Assembly: GCA_027314665.1 (NCBI GenBank)
Contig: DAHVAK010000152.1
Location: 1 to 41,634, forward strand
Source: Spirochaetales bacterium
Lineage (GTDB): Bacteria > Spirochaetota > Spirochaetia > DAHUYW01
Reading direction: 5' to 3'
DNA: 41,634 bases
Part shown: in pieces, positions 30,161 to 41,190 of the stretch
Layout: every line of letters starts with the position of its first letter
Numbering within the stretch: position 1 is the stretch's first letter
Notes under the pieces: model-generated
Told to the model about the DNA's origin: nothing
Seen by the model: only the letters and a program-made list of their open reading frames with translations
The model's database searches: none
Program-made: the position numbers and the translations under genes

Positions 30161-31534
30161 ATGGTGAAGAAGCATCTTGCGATCGTTCCGATTGCTCTCC
30201 TCATCGCGCTCAGCCTTGTCGCCTGCAGCGCCAAGGGTGGAGCGAAGGCGGCCGCGGGCCAGCTGAAGCTCGGCTCGGACGGGATGCCCGTCTACAGCGG
30301 GCCGGAGGTCACCCTAAGCTTCTGGTCGTGGGTGCCGGGCATCGACAAGGCCGTTGCAGAGTTTGAGAAGGCCTACCCGAAGATCACGATCAAGTGGGAC
30401 AACGTCGGCAACGGCACCGCCGAGTACAGCAAGCTGATCACTGCGCTCCAGGCCGGCTCGGGGGCTCCCGACGTGGCGCAGATCGAGTACCAGGCCATGC
30501 CGACCTTCATCAACGATGGAGGATTGGTCGATCTCGCGAAGCACGGCGCGAACCTGGTGAAGGATCAGTTCGTTCCGTGGACCTGGAGCCAGGTCAGCCG
30601 CGGGGATGCGGTCTACGCCATCCCGCAGGACACCGGACCCCTCGCCTTCGCCTACCGCAAGGACATCTACGACAAGTACGGCCTCACGGTTCCGACGACC
30701 TGGGAGCAGTTCGCCGCGGAGGCCAAGAAGCTCCACGATGCGACGAACGGCAAGGTCTACATGAGCAACTTCGATGCGGTGGGCTCCGGAAACGGCTCCT
30801 ATCTCCTCGGCCTGGTTTGGGCGGACGGCGGGAGCATCTGGAAGCTCAACGGCGACACCTGGACCCAGACCCTGGACAGCCCGAAGGTCCTCAAGGTCGC
30901 GAACTACTGGTCGGACCTCATCAAGAAGGGCTACGTGGGAACGGTCACCACCTGGACCAGCGACTGGTACAAGGCCCTCGGCGACGGCGAGATCGCTTCG
31001 GCGATCGTAGCCGCTTGGTCGCCCTTGCTCTATGCGAACAACCTCGGTCCGGCCTCGGACGGGCAGTGGCGCGTCGCGCCCCTTCCGCAGTGGCCCGATG
31101 TCTCGCAGTTTACAACCGGCAACTGGGGCGGCTCCACCGATGCGGTCACCGTGCAGTCGAAGAACATCCTCGCGGCGACCATCTTCTCGATCTGGATCAA
31201 CGCGAACACGACCGCTACCGACCTCGATTGGCTGAACGGCGGGCTCTTCCCGGCCGCGGTCGCCGGGCTGCAGACGAAGGTCCTTCATGACACCTCCTCG
31301 AAGACCGACAAGTACTTCGGCGGGCAGGACGTAGCGCAGGTCTTCGCCGACGCTTCGAAGGCCGTGGACGTCAACTTCCAGTGGGCGCCGTGGTACAATC
31401 TCACCATGACCGGAATGGGGCAGGCGATCAACGACGCGGTGGCAGGCAAGGTTTCCATCGAAGCGGGACTGAAGACTGCCCAGACGGAGATCGTCAAGCA
31501 GGCGATCCAGCAAAACTACAAGGTTCAGCAGTAG
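30161..31534 (+). CDS. CUT1 sugar ABC transporter, lipoprotein binding protein
   Basis: The 457-residue product begins MVKKHLAIVPIALLIALS and has a lipobox LVAC with Cys22 as the lipidated residue, so it is a membrane-anchored lipoprotein processed by LspA. The mature part is a type 1 extracellular solute-binding protein: VTLSFWSWVPGIDKAVAEFE, YPKITIKWDNVGNG, YAIPQDTGPLAFAYRKDIYD and FTTGNWGGSTDAVTVQ. It should capture a galactoside or oligosaccharide for the two permeases encoded next. The ATG at 30161 is chosen because of GGAGGTC just upstream and because it places the signal sequence at the N-terminus. First gene of the operon; ligand is inferred from the adjacent beta-galactosidase. Confidence 0.95.
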   Translation: MVKKHLAIVPIALLIALSLVACSAKGGAKAAAGQLKLGSDGMPVYSGPEVTLSFWSWVPGIDKAVAEFEKAYPKITIKWDNVGNGTAEYSKLITALQAGSGAPDVAQIEYQAMPTFINDGGLVDLAKHGANLVKDQFVPWTWSQVSRGDAVYAIPQDTGPLAFAYRKDIYDKYGLTVPTTWEQFAAEAKKLHDATNGKVYMSNFDAVGSGNGSYLLGLVWADGGSIWKLNGDTWTQTLDSPKVLKVANYWSDLIKKGYVGTVTTWTSDWYKALGDGEIASAIVAAWSPLLYANNLGPASDGQWRVAPLPQWPDVSQFTTGNWGGSTDAVTVQSKNILAATIFSIWINANTTATDLDWLNGGLFPAAVAGLQTKVLHDTSSKTDKYFGGQDVAQVFADASKAVDVNFQWAPWYNLTMTGMGQAINDAVAGKVSIEAGLKTAQTEIVKQAIQQNYKVQQ

Positions 31535-31600
31535 GCGCACCTCGGTGCGCTAGATGCGCGGGCGGCGCCGCTTGAACGGCGGGCGCCGCTCGCCGTCATC
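31535..31600 (+). other. Intercistronic stem-loops after the binding-protein gene
   Basis: GCGCAC/GTGCGC (31535-31550, 4-nt loop) directly follows the stop codon. A longer GCGGCGCC/GGCGCCGC stem (31562-31569 with 31582-31589, 12-nt loop) comes next. They fill the gap before the permease genes and lack T-runs. Such structures commonly protect the upstream message from 3' decay, or let only part of transcription continue. Confidence 0.6.
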
Positions 31601-31639
31601 CCGGGCGGGATGGCACTTCCCAAGAGGGAGGCGGCAACC

Positions 31640-32506
31640 ATGCAGGTTACACGGCGCCAGGCGCTCATCGGATACCTCTTTCTTATTCCCTTTTTCGTCC
31701 TCTTCTTCCTATTTTACGTCGCGCCGCTCTTCTACACCGGCTACCTGAGCTTTTTCGTCCGCCGCGGGATTCTCGTTCAAATCTTCGTCGGCTTTCAGAA
31801 CTTCGCTCGAGTCTTCGAGGACAACCAGTTCTTCATATCGCTCGGCCACATCGGCAGGTTCTTCCTCGTGCAGGCCCCGGTCATGCTCGGGCTCGCCATC
31901 ATCTTCGCGCTCTATGTCGACCGCCGCTCGAATCCCCTTCGGACGACCTTCCGCCTCGTGTACTACCTTCCCTTCACGGTCTCGAGCGTGGTCGCCGGTC
32001 TCATGTGGGGCTTCATGTTCTCAAAGAACTTGAGTCCCTTCAACGCGGTGCTCGGACCGCTCGGCATCCGTCCCGAGTTCCTCGCCCCGAGTCACCTCCT
32101 CTGGTCGCTGGGGATCATCGTCACCTGGGAGTGGACCGGCTACAACATGATCATCATGTACTCGGCCCTGCAGTCGATATCCCCGGAGCTCTACGACGCC
32201 GCGCAGGTGGACGGGGCGGGGAAGCTCCAGGTGGTCTGGTACATCAAGCTCCCGCTTCTCCTGCCCGCCATCATCATGGCCTTGATCTTCACGATCATCG
32301 GGACCTCCCAGATCTTCAACGAGCCCTACATCCTCCAGGCGTTGACCTTTGTTTCTCCGAACCTCACGCCCAACATGTACATCTACACCACCGCTTTCAG
32401 CTACGGAGCCTTCAACTACGCCGGGGCCATGGCGATCATCCTGGCGATCCTGACCTTCATCATCTCGTTCGTGTTTATCAGATACAACAGTCTCGAGGAG
32501 GCTTGA
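31640..32506 (+). CDS. CUT1 sugar ABC transporter permease (MalF type)
   Basis: The ATG at 31640 gives 288 residues with GGGAGG upstream; an ATG at 31610 would add ten residues. Six membrane segments are apparent, beginning ALIGYLFLIPFFVLFFLFYV. The cytoplasmic EAA loop reads YDAAQVDGAGKLQVVWYIKLP, where the family has EAAxxDGAxxxxxFxxIxLP, with the Glu replaced by Asp. It pairs with the next permease to form the channel. No ATPase gene is present in the operon, so a shared MsmK/MalK-type ATPase encoded elsewhere must energise transport. Confidence 0.94.
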   Translation: MQVTRRQALIGYLFLIPFFVLFFLFYVAPLFYTGYLSFFVRRGILVQIFVGFQNFARVFEDNQFFISLGHIGRFFLVQAPVMLGLAIIFALYVDRRSNPLRTTFRLVYYLPFTVSSVVAGLMWGFMFSKNLSPFNAVLGPLGIRPEFLAPSHLLWSLGIIVTWEWTGYNMIIMYSALQSISPELYDAAQVDGAGKLQVVWYIKLPLLLPAIIMALIFTIIGTSQIFNEPYILQALTFVSPNLTPNMYIYTTAFSYGAFNYAGAMAIILAILTFIISFVFIRYNSLEEA

Positions 32507-32512
32507 GCATAG

Positions 32513-33409
32513 ATGTCAACGCTGAAGGAGGCCCCCGTCGTCCGCCGAACCTACTCGGCGGAGCACCCCCCGGTTCAGGCGAAGGTCATCCTCGCCTTCA
32601 TTGGCATGGTTCTCGCGCTGGTGTTCTTTCTCCTGCCGCTGTATTGGGTCATCGTGTCGAGCACGAAGAACGACAGCGAGCTCTTCGGCACCTACGGTCT
32701 GTGGTTCGCTTCGCCCCTCCATCTCTGGGACAACCTGCGCCTAGTGTTCACGGCCCAGAACGGAACCTTCCCGCGCTGGATCCTCAACTCGATTCTCTAC
32801 GGCGTCACGGTTGCGGTCGGCGGGACCATAGTCTCGGCGATGACCGGCTATGCCTTCGCGAAGTTCCGCTTTCCGCTGCGCCGCTTCTGGTTTGCGGTAA
32901 TCCTCGGACCCATCACGGTCCCCTTCACCGCGCTGGTGCTCCCGATCTACCTGCTGATGCACGACCTCGGGCTCATCAACACCTACTGGGGGGTGATTCT
33001 GCCCTCCCTCTTCAACCCCTTCGGGATCTACCTCATGCGCATCTTTTGGACGCAAGGCTTTCCCACCGAGCTCATCGAAGCGGCCTACATGGACGGGGCG
33101 ACTGACTGGTACATCTTTGCGAGCCTCGGGCTGCCGATGGTTCGCGGCGGGCTCGCGACCGTCGGGCTCTTCACCTTCGTCGGTATGTGGAACAACTTCT
33201 TCCTGCCTCTCGTCATCATCAGCAAGAACAGCCTCTACCCCCTCACCCTCGGCCTGTCGGTGTGGAACTCGGCGACCGAGAGCGGACGCGGGCTGCCCTA
33301 TTCGATCATCGTTACGGGGGCCCTTCTCTCCATCCTGCCCCTGGCTCTCGCCTATCTCTTTCTCCAGCGCTACTGGCGCTCGGGCCTTACGGCCGGAGCG
33401 GTCAAGTAG
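32513..33409 (+). CDS. CUT1 sugar ABC transporter permease (MalG type)
   Basis: This encodes 298 residues with six membrane segments, the first being VILAFIGMVLALVFFLLPLY. MTGYAFAKFRFPLRR is the conserved MalG-type segment, and the EAA loop is IEAAYMDGATDWYIFASLGLP. The C-terminal third has the MalG signature FTFVGMWNNFFLPLVII. The start codon follows the previous stop by a few bases and the ribosome site GAGGAGG lies inside the upstream gene, so the two permeases are translated together. It is the second half of the transmembrane channel for the putative galactoside. Confidence 0.95.
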   Translation: MSTLKEAPVVRRTYSAEHPPVQAKVILAFIGMVLALVFFLLPLYWVIVSSTKNDSELFGTYGLWFASPLHLWDNLRLVFTAQNGTFPRWILNSILYGVTVAVGGTIVSAMTGYAFAKFRFPLRRFWFAVILGPITVPFTALVLPIYLLMHDLGLINTYWGVILPSLFNPFGIYLMRIFWTQGFPTELIEAAYMDGATDWYIFASLGLPMVRGGLATVGLFTFVGMWNNFFLPLVIISKNSLYPLTLGLSVWNSATESGRGLPYSIIVTGALLSILPLALAYLFLQRYWRSGLTAGAVK

Positions 33410-36514
<3,105 letters not shown>

Positions 36515-36544
36515 CGGAGCGCCGACGAGCCGACCGATTCGCGG

Positions 36545-36578
36545 AAAAAGCGGGCCTCCCGGGCTCCGCGGGCGGCCC
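36545..36578 (-). terminator. Intrinsic terminator of the DUF2089/SHOCT operon
   Basis: Read on the minus strand, GGGCC (36578-36574) and GGCCC (36556-36552) close a GC-rich hairpin with inner pairing, followed by GC and five T (36549-36545). It begins 3 bp after the SHOCT-like gene stop. The lacZ transcript reads into the same hairpin from the other side but gains no T-run. Confidence 0.72.
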
Positions 36579-36581
36579 TAC

Positions 36582-36983
36582 CTACTCGATTGTCATCTCG
36601 ACCCGATCGCCGCGCTCGTTGTCGTGGATGTCGGCCACCGTCCCGGCGGTACCTGCCTCGACCGCGTGGATCAGATCGCTGAAGCGAATGCCGTATCGCT
36701 CCATCTCGAGACGCTGAGCCTCGGGAATCATTGCTCCCGCAAGGCGGGCGAGCGCGAGCGGGATCCAGAAGTTCACCTTCTCGACTCCGGTCTCGGCGTC
36801 CAGCACGCGGATTCTCACCACGCGCCCGGGCAACGGGGGCACCGGAGGCCGCTGCGGACCGCGCCCGGCCTTTGCGGTCGCGCCTTCCGCGGTGTCCAGG
36901 GCGTCGATGAGTCGCGCGCCCTCCTCGGCGGTAATCCTTCCCTCTTCGACCATCTTCAAGATTCTCTGGCGCTCGCTCGTCAT
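36582..36983 (-). CDS. SHOCT-like domain protein
   Basis: The 133-residue protein opens with a short helical hairpin, RQRILKMVEEGRITAEEGARLIDAL, which matches SHOCT-like sequences. A Pro/Gly-rich linker (residues about 35-52) follows, then a beta-rich part VVRIRVLDAETGVEKVNFWI and a helix LARLAGAMIPEAQRLEMERY. There is no membrane segment. The gene lies 24 bp after the DUF2089 gene, whose C-terminus carries a very similar LEKGEITADQAAELL motif. Such pairs commonly control or monitor envelope or membrane proteins, but I know of no established function. An intrinsic terminator follows immediately. Confidence 0.82.
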   Translation of the reverse strand: MTSERQRILKMVEEGRITAEEGARLIDALDTAEGATAKAGRGPQRPPVPPLPGRVVRIRVLDAETGVEKVNFWIPLALARLAGAMIPEAQRLEMERYGIRFSDLIHAVEAGTAGTVADIHDNERGDRVEMTIE

Positions 36984-37007
36984 GCTCGGCTCCCTGGCGA
37001 GGCTCCG

Positions 37008-37409
37008 CTACTCGGCGGATTGCTCTTCCTCGCCCGCACCCGACTTCAAGAGCTCCGCGGCCTGATCGGCCGTGATCTCTCCCTTCTCCAATCGATCGAT
37101 GATCTCGCTCCGCTTCTTGGCGTCGACGCCCCGTCTGACCGGATAGCCCATCTTCTCGATGACGCCATCCAGAAGCCCTCGCACGGTCGGATAGGAAACC
37201 CCGAGGCTCTTCTCCATTTCCTTGATGTTGCCGCGCACCCGCACGAACAGCTCAACGAACTCGAGATCCTTCTTGGACAGGTAGAGAATCCGCGACTCTG
37301 GCGGCTCGAAATTGCCTTCGATGCGGGTATTGCACGAGGGGCATTGCAGCACCTTGACTTTCAAGGAGCTGCCGCACACCGGACAATCCTGCAGCAGCTT
37401 TTTTTCCAT
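37008..37409 (-). CDS. DUF2089-type zinc-ribbon / helix-turn-helix protein
   Basis: The 133-residue protein begins with a zinc ribbon made of CPVCG at about residues 9-13 and CPSC at 28-31. A helical region follows with a helix-turn-helix-like NIKEMEKSLGVSYPTVRGLLDGVI, next to a YLSKKDLEFVELFVRVRG helix. This is the DUF2089 layout, thought to be transcriptional regulators. The C-terminal motif IIDRLEKGEITADQAAELL matches the N-terminus of the next protein. GGAGGAG is well placed before the ATG. The promoter lies in a distinctly AT-rich stretch with an inverted repeat over the -35 and spacer, which may be an autoregulatory site. Confidence 0.88.
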   Translation of the reverse strand: MEKKLLQDCPVCGSSLKVKVLQCPSCNTRIEGNFEPPESRILYLSKKDLEFVELFVRVRGNIKEMEKSLGVSYPTVRGLLDGVIEKMGYPVRRGVDAKKRSEIIDRLEKGEITADQAAELLKSGAGEEEQSAE

Positions 37410-37456
37410 AATCGCAGCTCCTCCTCGAGCGGCGACACATTATCCCCGCCTCGGAG

Positions 37457-37485
37457 AATATAGCACTTTGAATTAAGTATTTCAA
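37457..37485 (-). promoter_or_regulatory. Promoter of the DUF2089 operon with overlapping inverted repeat
   Basis: On the minus strand: -35 TTGAAA (37485-37480), a 17-nt spacer, -10 TATATT (37462-37457). The imperfect palindrome TTGAAATACTTAATTCAA (37485-37468) covers the -35 and most of the spacer and is a candidate operator. Confidence 0.7.
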
Positions 37486-37510
37486 CTACAATATTAACTT
37501 ATTCAATCCA

Positions 37511-39943
37511 TCAATCAATTTTATTGAGCTGGGAGAGCCAGGTGGTCAAGGAGTAGACCCCGATGAGGATATCGATGGACAGGTACTCGGGGCGCGTGCG
37601 ATCGGCATACTCCGAGGCGTTCTGAAGGAACCACCACCAGATTCCGAGGCGCTGATCGAGGCGAAAGGCGCCGTCGAAGAGGCGGTCACCGGGCGCCGCG
37701 CGCGATCCGGAAGGCGCCGGCGATCCGGAGACCGTCTCGTCCCGACTCCCAAGGGCGGTGGCGGGCGCTGCCTCGTCGACCCCCTCCGTTCCGCCCTGGC
37801 GGGGCGCCGCGCCGGAAAGCAGCCCGGTGAGGAGGATCTCGGCGCTCTTCAGGAGCACGGCGAAGCCCATCTCGTACTGCTCGTGGGTCGTGAGGCGGCG
37901 CAGGGCCCGCAGCCGCTCATTCAGGCTCTCGGCGAAGGCCTCGCTCCCGGGGGGCAGCTCCGCGAGCGCCGCGATGGCCTGCTGGAAGAGCCGGTCGATG
38001 TGCAGCTGACGCTGTCGGCTGCTCCCGGTGATGTAGCGGTAGAACTCTCCCGGGTGCCCCATGAGGTTCGCCGTGGCGATCGCGAGCTGGCGGCGGAGGA
38101 CCGGATTCTCGGTCTGGTGCATCCGGGGGATGATCTCCCAGGCCGCTTCGAGAAGCCCCAGGCGCGAGGCAGCCTCCGCGCTCGTGGCAAAGAGCCGCTC
38201 GGAGACGCCCCGCCCGAAGGTGGCAAGCAGGGCGCTTGCCGAAGCGCCTCCTCCGATCGCGCCGAGTCCCTCGAGGCAGGCCTCCTTGAGCTCCTCGCCC
38301 GGCTCCTCGAGCGCCCGCAGCAGGGCGGGGATTGCGCGCGGATCGGCTATCCGACCGAGGGCCCGGGCCGCGTCCGAACGGATGGTCGAGGTCGGGTCGC
38401 CGAGGCGCTCGATGAGGATGTCCACCACCTCGGGCGACCCGATGCGCCCGAGGGCGCGCGCTGCCTCGGTTCGCACCTCGCCGTCGGGATCGTCGAGGCG
38501 GCTGACGATCTCCTCGATGGCGATGTCGCTCTCGCTGCCCTCGATCGAGCGCAGGGCGCGCGCGACCTTGAGGGATTGAGTCGTGCTCCCGATGACCCGC
38601 AGGTTGCGGAAGGTGCGCACGATGCCCGGACGCGCGATTCGCCCAACCACGAAGGAGACCGGCTTTTCCTTTCCCTCCTTGACCCGGCTCAGGACGAGGA
38701 CGCTCACCCCCACGAGGAGGAGCGACACCACGAGCACGAGATGGATGCTGTGCAGGTGCAGCGCTCCAATGAAGGGGATGTCGATCGGCGAGAGCAGGTC
38801 GTCGAGGCGCCCGCCGAGATAGGCCCCGCCGGCCGAGACGACTCCGACGATCACGGTGTACCAGGAGACGTAGGAGACTCGGTTCTTTGCCGGGGTGAGG
38901 GTGAGCATCATCTGGTTGACCCCCTCCCAGAAACAGGGCGCGAGAAGCCCGCCCGTGATGGCGATGACAGGAAGGAGGTAGACGTAGTTGCCCTTGGTGA
39001 GAAAAAAGTAGCCGATCCAGCTCAAGGAAGAGAGGGTCCCGAGAATCACCACGGGCTTGCGCCCGAAGCGATCCATGACGATGCCCCAGGGTCCTATCAC
39101 CCCGACCCAGGTGAGCTGGGACATGACGAACATGATCCCCAGCCACGTGTTTGGGGCGTGGATTGCCTGCGAGGTGATGAAGGGGGCGGAGAAGGGAGAG
39201 AAGACGTTGATCGAAAAGATGCAGAGTCCGATCGCAAGGGAGAAGCCCACGAAGTTCGGGCTGCGCAGGGGCTCGATCACCGTGGCCCATCGCAGCGGCT
39301 CGCGCGGAGGCACCCGCGGCTCGGGGATGGCGATGTGGATGAGAATATCCGCAATTCCGGTAGCCGAGGCGACGAGGAACATGATCCCGTAGACCACGAA
39401 GATGTTGTGGGCCGAGAAGACGTCGAGGAGGAGGGTCGCCGTGAAGAACCAGACGACGTAGACCGAATTGATGATGGCGGAGCGACGCCCGAAGAAGGTC
39501 GCGCGCACCCGGTCGGGAACCAGGTCGGCGATCCAGCTCCACCAGCCGGCGGCGCTCAGGTTCATCAGCGTCCAGCTTGCACCGAAGCCGATGAAGATGA
39601 CCCGGATCGCCGCCGCGCTCGGTCCGTGCGCGGCAGCGTAGAAGGCGACTCCCGCGAGGACGAATCCGAAGAGGCGGTGGAGGATGTGCAGCGGGATGAA
39701 AATGAGCTTCCGCCGGGCCACCGCGGCGTAGATGAAAATGGAGGCAAGCTGAAAGACCGCCGCAAGCTGCGAGATCCCCACGAAGATCCCCAGCTGGGTA
39801 GCCGTGGCCCCAAGGTGGTTGACGAAGAAAACGTTGAAGATCGGTTGCGGCGAGGCGACCGCGATCCACATCTGTCCGCCTGAGCCCGCAATGATGTTGA
39901 GGAGCATAGCGGAGTTGATGCGTTCCTGGGGGATTCGGCTCAT
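37511..39943 (-). CDS. MFS transporter fused to a HEAT-repeat domain
   Basis: With the ATG at 39943 the product has 810 residues, about twice the usual MFS length. Residues about 1-430 hold roughly twelve membrane segments, and the MFS loop motif appears as GIVMDRFGRKPVVIL. Residues about 465-580 contain HEAT/PBS-lyase-type repeats (DPDGEVRTEAARALGRIGS, DPTSTIRSDAARALGRIAD, ALLRALEEPGEELKEA). A further helical region of about 200 residues follows and ends WLSQLNKID. The repeats should lie in the cytoplasm and may recruit a partner or gate transport. Substrate unknown. A TTGACA/TAGCCT promoter ends 7 nt before the ATG. An upstream in-frame ATG at 40069 would add a basic, unconvincing extension. 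Confidence 0.88.
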   Translation of the reverse strand: MSRIPQERINSAMLLNIIAGSGGQMWIAVASPQPIFNVFFVNHLGATATQLGIFVGISQLAAVFQLASIFIYAAVARRKLIFIPLHILHRLFGFVLAGVAFYAAAHGPSAAAIRVIFIGFGASWTLMNLSAAGWWSWIADLVPDRVRATFFGRRSAIINSVYVVWFFTATLLLDVFSAHNIFVVYGIMFLVASATGIADILIHIAIPEPRVPPREPLRWATVIEPLRSPNFVGFSLAIGLCIFSINVFSPFSAPFITSQAIHAPNTWLGIMFVMSQLTWVGVIGPWGIVMDRFGRKPVVILGTLSSLSWIGYFFLTKGNYVYLLPVIAITGGLLAPCFWEGVNQMMLTLTPAKNRVSYVSWYTVIVGVVSAGGAYLGGRLDDLLSPIDIPFIGALHLHSIHLVLVVSLLLVGVSVLVLSRVKEGKEKPVSFVVGRIARPGIVRTFRNLRVIGSTTQSLKVARALRSIEGSESDIAIEEIVSRLDDPDGEVRTEAARALGRIGSPEVVDILIERLGDPTSTIRSDAARALGRIADPRAIPALLRALEEPGEELKEACLEGLGAIGGGASASALLATFGRGVSERLFATSAEAASRLGLLEAAWEIIPRMHQTENPVLRRQLAIATANLMGHPGEFYRYITGSSRQRQLHIDRLFQQAIAALAELPPGSEAFAESLNERLRALRRLTTHEQYEMGFAVLLKSAEILLTGLLSGAAPRQGGTEGVDEAAPATALGSRDETVSGSPAPSGSRAAPGDRLFDGAFRLDQRLGIWWWFLQNASEYADRTRPEYLSIDILIGVYSLTTWLSQLNKID

Positions 39944-39950
39944 GGCTGCA

Positions 39951-39978
39951 AGGCTACGATGTTGGCGGAAAATGTCAA
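39951..39978 (-). promoter_or_regulatory. Promoter of the MFS-HEAT gene (leaderless)
   Basis: On the minus strand: -35 TTGACA (39978-39973), a 16-nt spacer, -10 TAGCCT (39956-39951), then 7 nt to the ATG. There is no Shine-Dalgarno. Confidence 0.5.
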
Positions 39979-39995
39979 TCGCGGGGACGCCGGAG

Positions 39996-40054
39996 CGGCG
40001 GCAGAGCCTGCTGCCCTGCCGCCGTCGGCGAGAGAGAATATATAAAAAGGAGGT
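39996..40054. other. Intergenic hairpin and orphan ribosome-site-like sequence
   Basis: CGGCGGCAG (39996-40004) and CTGCCGCCG (40016-40024) form a perfect 9-bp stem. It is followed by the AT-rich TATATA (40039-40044) and AAAAAGGAGGT (40044-40054). No start codon lies at a usable distance after this strong Shine-Dalgarno-like sequence. It sits between the divergent MFS-HEAT and aldo/keto reductase genes. Confidence 0.5.
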
Positions 40055-40188
40055 ACGCGGAGACAACAACCTCGCAGCCCAAAGGTAACAGGAATTTCGA
40101 GCGACGGCGGCGGCCTGGCGGCTTCATCAAACCGCGGTCTGGATATAGAATGGGACCTTCAGGCACGCGGCAAGGAGCAGAGAAAGTA

Positions 40189-41190
40189 ATGTTGAACAAG
40201 CGCAGGTTGGGGAACTCGGATCTCCAGGTGAGCCCGATCGGGCTCGGTTGCTGGCAGTTTTCGAAGGGGGGAGGCTTCATCGGCAAGTACTGGCAGGGAT
40301 TGTCTGCCGAAACCGAGCGCGAGATCGTCTCCGCCTCTCTATCGGCGGGTGTGAATTGGTTCGACACCGCGGAGGCCTACGGCCTCGGGAAGTCGGAGCA
40401 GGCCCTATCGGCGGCGCTCACGAGCCTCGGGGTCAAGCCGGGCGAGGTGGTCATCGCGACGAAATGGCTGCCGATCGGACGCTTCTCCCGGTCGATCGGG
40501 CGGACCATCGATCGCCGACTGGAGTGTCTCGCGCCCTATCCTATCGACCTCTACCAGATCCATTTCCCGGCGAGCTTTTCGCCGGTTCCTTCCCAGCTTC
40601 GAGCCATGGCGGCGCTCGCGAAGGCGGGGAAGATCCGTCACGTCGGGGTCAGCAACTTCTCCGCCTCTCAGATGCGCCTCGCCCACCGGGTGCTCGCCGA
40701 GGAGGGAATCGCTCTCGTCTCGAACCAAATCCTTTACAGCCTCCTGAAGCGGAGCGCCGAGACCAACGGGGTGATGGAGACCGCCAAGGAGCTCGGAATC
40801 ACCCTCATCGCCTACTCGCCCCTCGCCCAAGGGGTGCTCACCGGGCGCTTCCACGAGAACCCCGCCTCTTTCGCGAGGCTTTCCGGAATGCGGGCGATGA
40901 ACATGCGCTCGGAGCGCTCTCGCCTCGAGCGGACCCGCCCCCTCATCGAGGCGCTCCGGCGCATTGCGCGCGAGCGTCAGGTGACCCCCGCCGAGGTTGC
41001 GCTCAATTGGACGCTCACCTTCCACGGCGAGACGGTTGTCGCGATACCGGGCGCCTCGAAGACCGCGCAGGCCGAGCACAACGCCCGCGCGATGAGCTTC
41101 GCTCTCACCCACGACGAGCTCGCACAGATCGACGAGCTCTCGCGGGAGGTGGTCGGCCTGCGCGCGGCCGGCGCCGGGAGTGCGCGATGA
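40189..41190 (+). CDS. Aldo/keto reductase
   Basis: The 333-residue NADPH-dependent oxidoreductase uses the ATG at 40189, with AAGGAG upstream and the family-typical N-terminus RRLGNSDLQVSPIGLGCW. The catalytic tetrad is present: Asp and Tyr in NWFDTAEAYGLGKSEQAL, Lys in VIATKW and His in DLYQIHFP. The cofactor-binding end has TVVAIPGASKTAQAEHNA. The motif set fits the AKR11/AKR13-like bacterial group that reduces small aldehydes or sugars; the substrate is not evident. Its stop overlaps the start of the next dehydrogenase gene as ATGA, so the two are co-translated. A weak TATAGA box near 40144 may be its -10. Confidence 0.94.
   Translation: MLNKRRLGNSDLQVSPIGLGCWQFSKGGGFIGKYWQGLSAETEREIVSASLSAGVNWFDTAEAYGLGKSEQALSAALTSLGVKPGEVVIATKWLPIGRFSRSIGRTIDRRLECLAPYPIDLYQIHFPASFSPVPSQLRAMAALAKAGKIRHVGVSNFSASQMRLAHRVLAEEGIALVSNQILYSLLKRSAETNGVMETAKELGITLIAYSPLAQGVLTGRFHENPASFARLSGMRAMNMRSERSRLERTRPLIEALRRIARERQVTPAEVALNWTLTFHGETVVAIPGASKTAQAEHNARAMSFALTHDELAQIDELSREVVGLRAAGAGSAR

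Noticed and set aside
37883-39883. 666-residue plus-strand frame opposite the MFS-HEAT gene
   Set aside because: The product is a highly charged Asp/Arg/His-rich string with no hydrophobic core, whereas the minus strand shows membrane helices, an MFS motif and HEAT repeats.
40044-40060. Minus-strand TACCTCCTTTTT resembling the 3' end of 16S rRNA
   Set aside because: The flanking bases do not match the conserved 16S end, and no rRNA sequence is adjacent.
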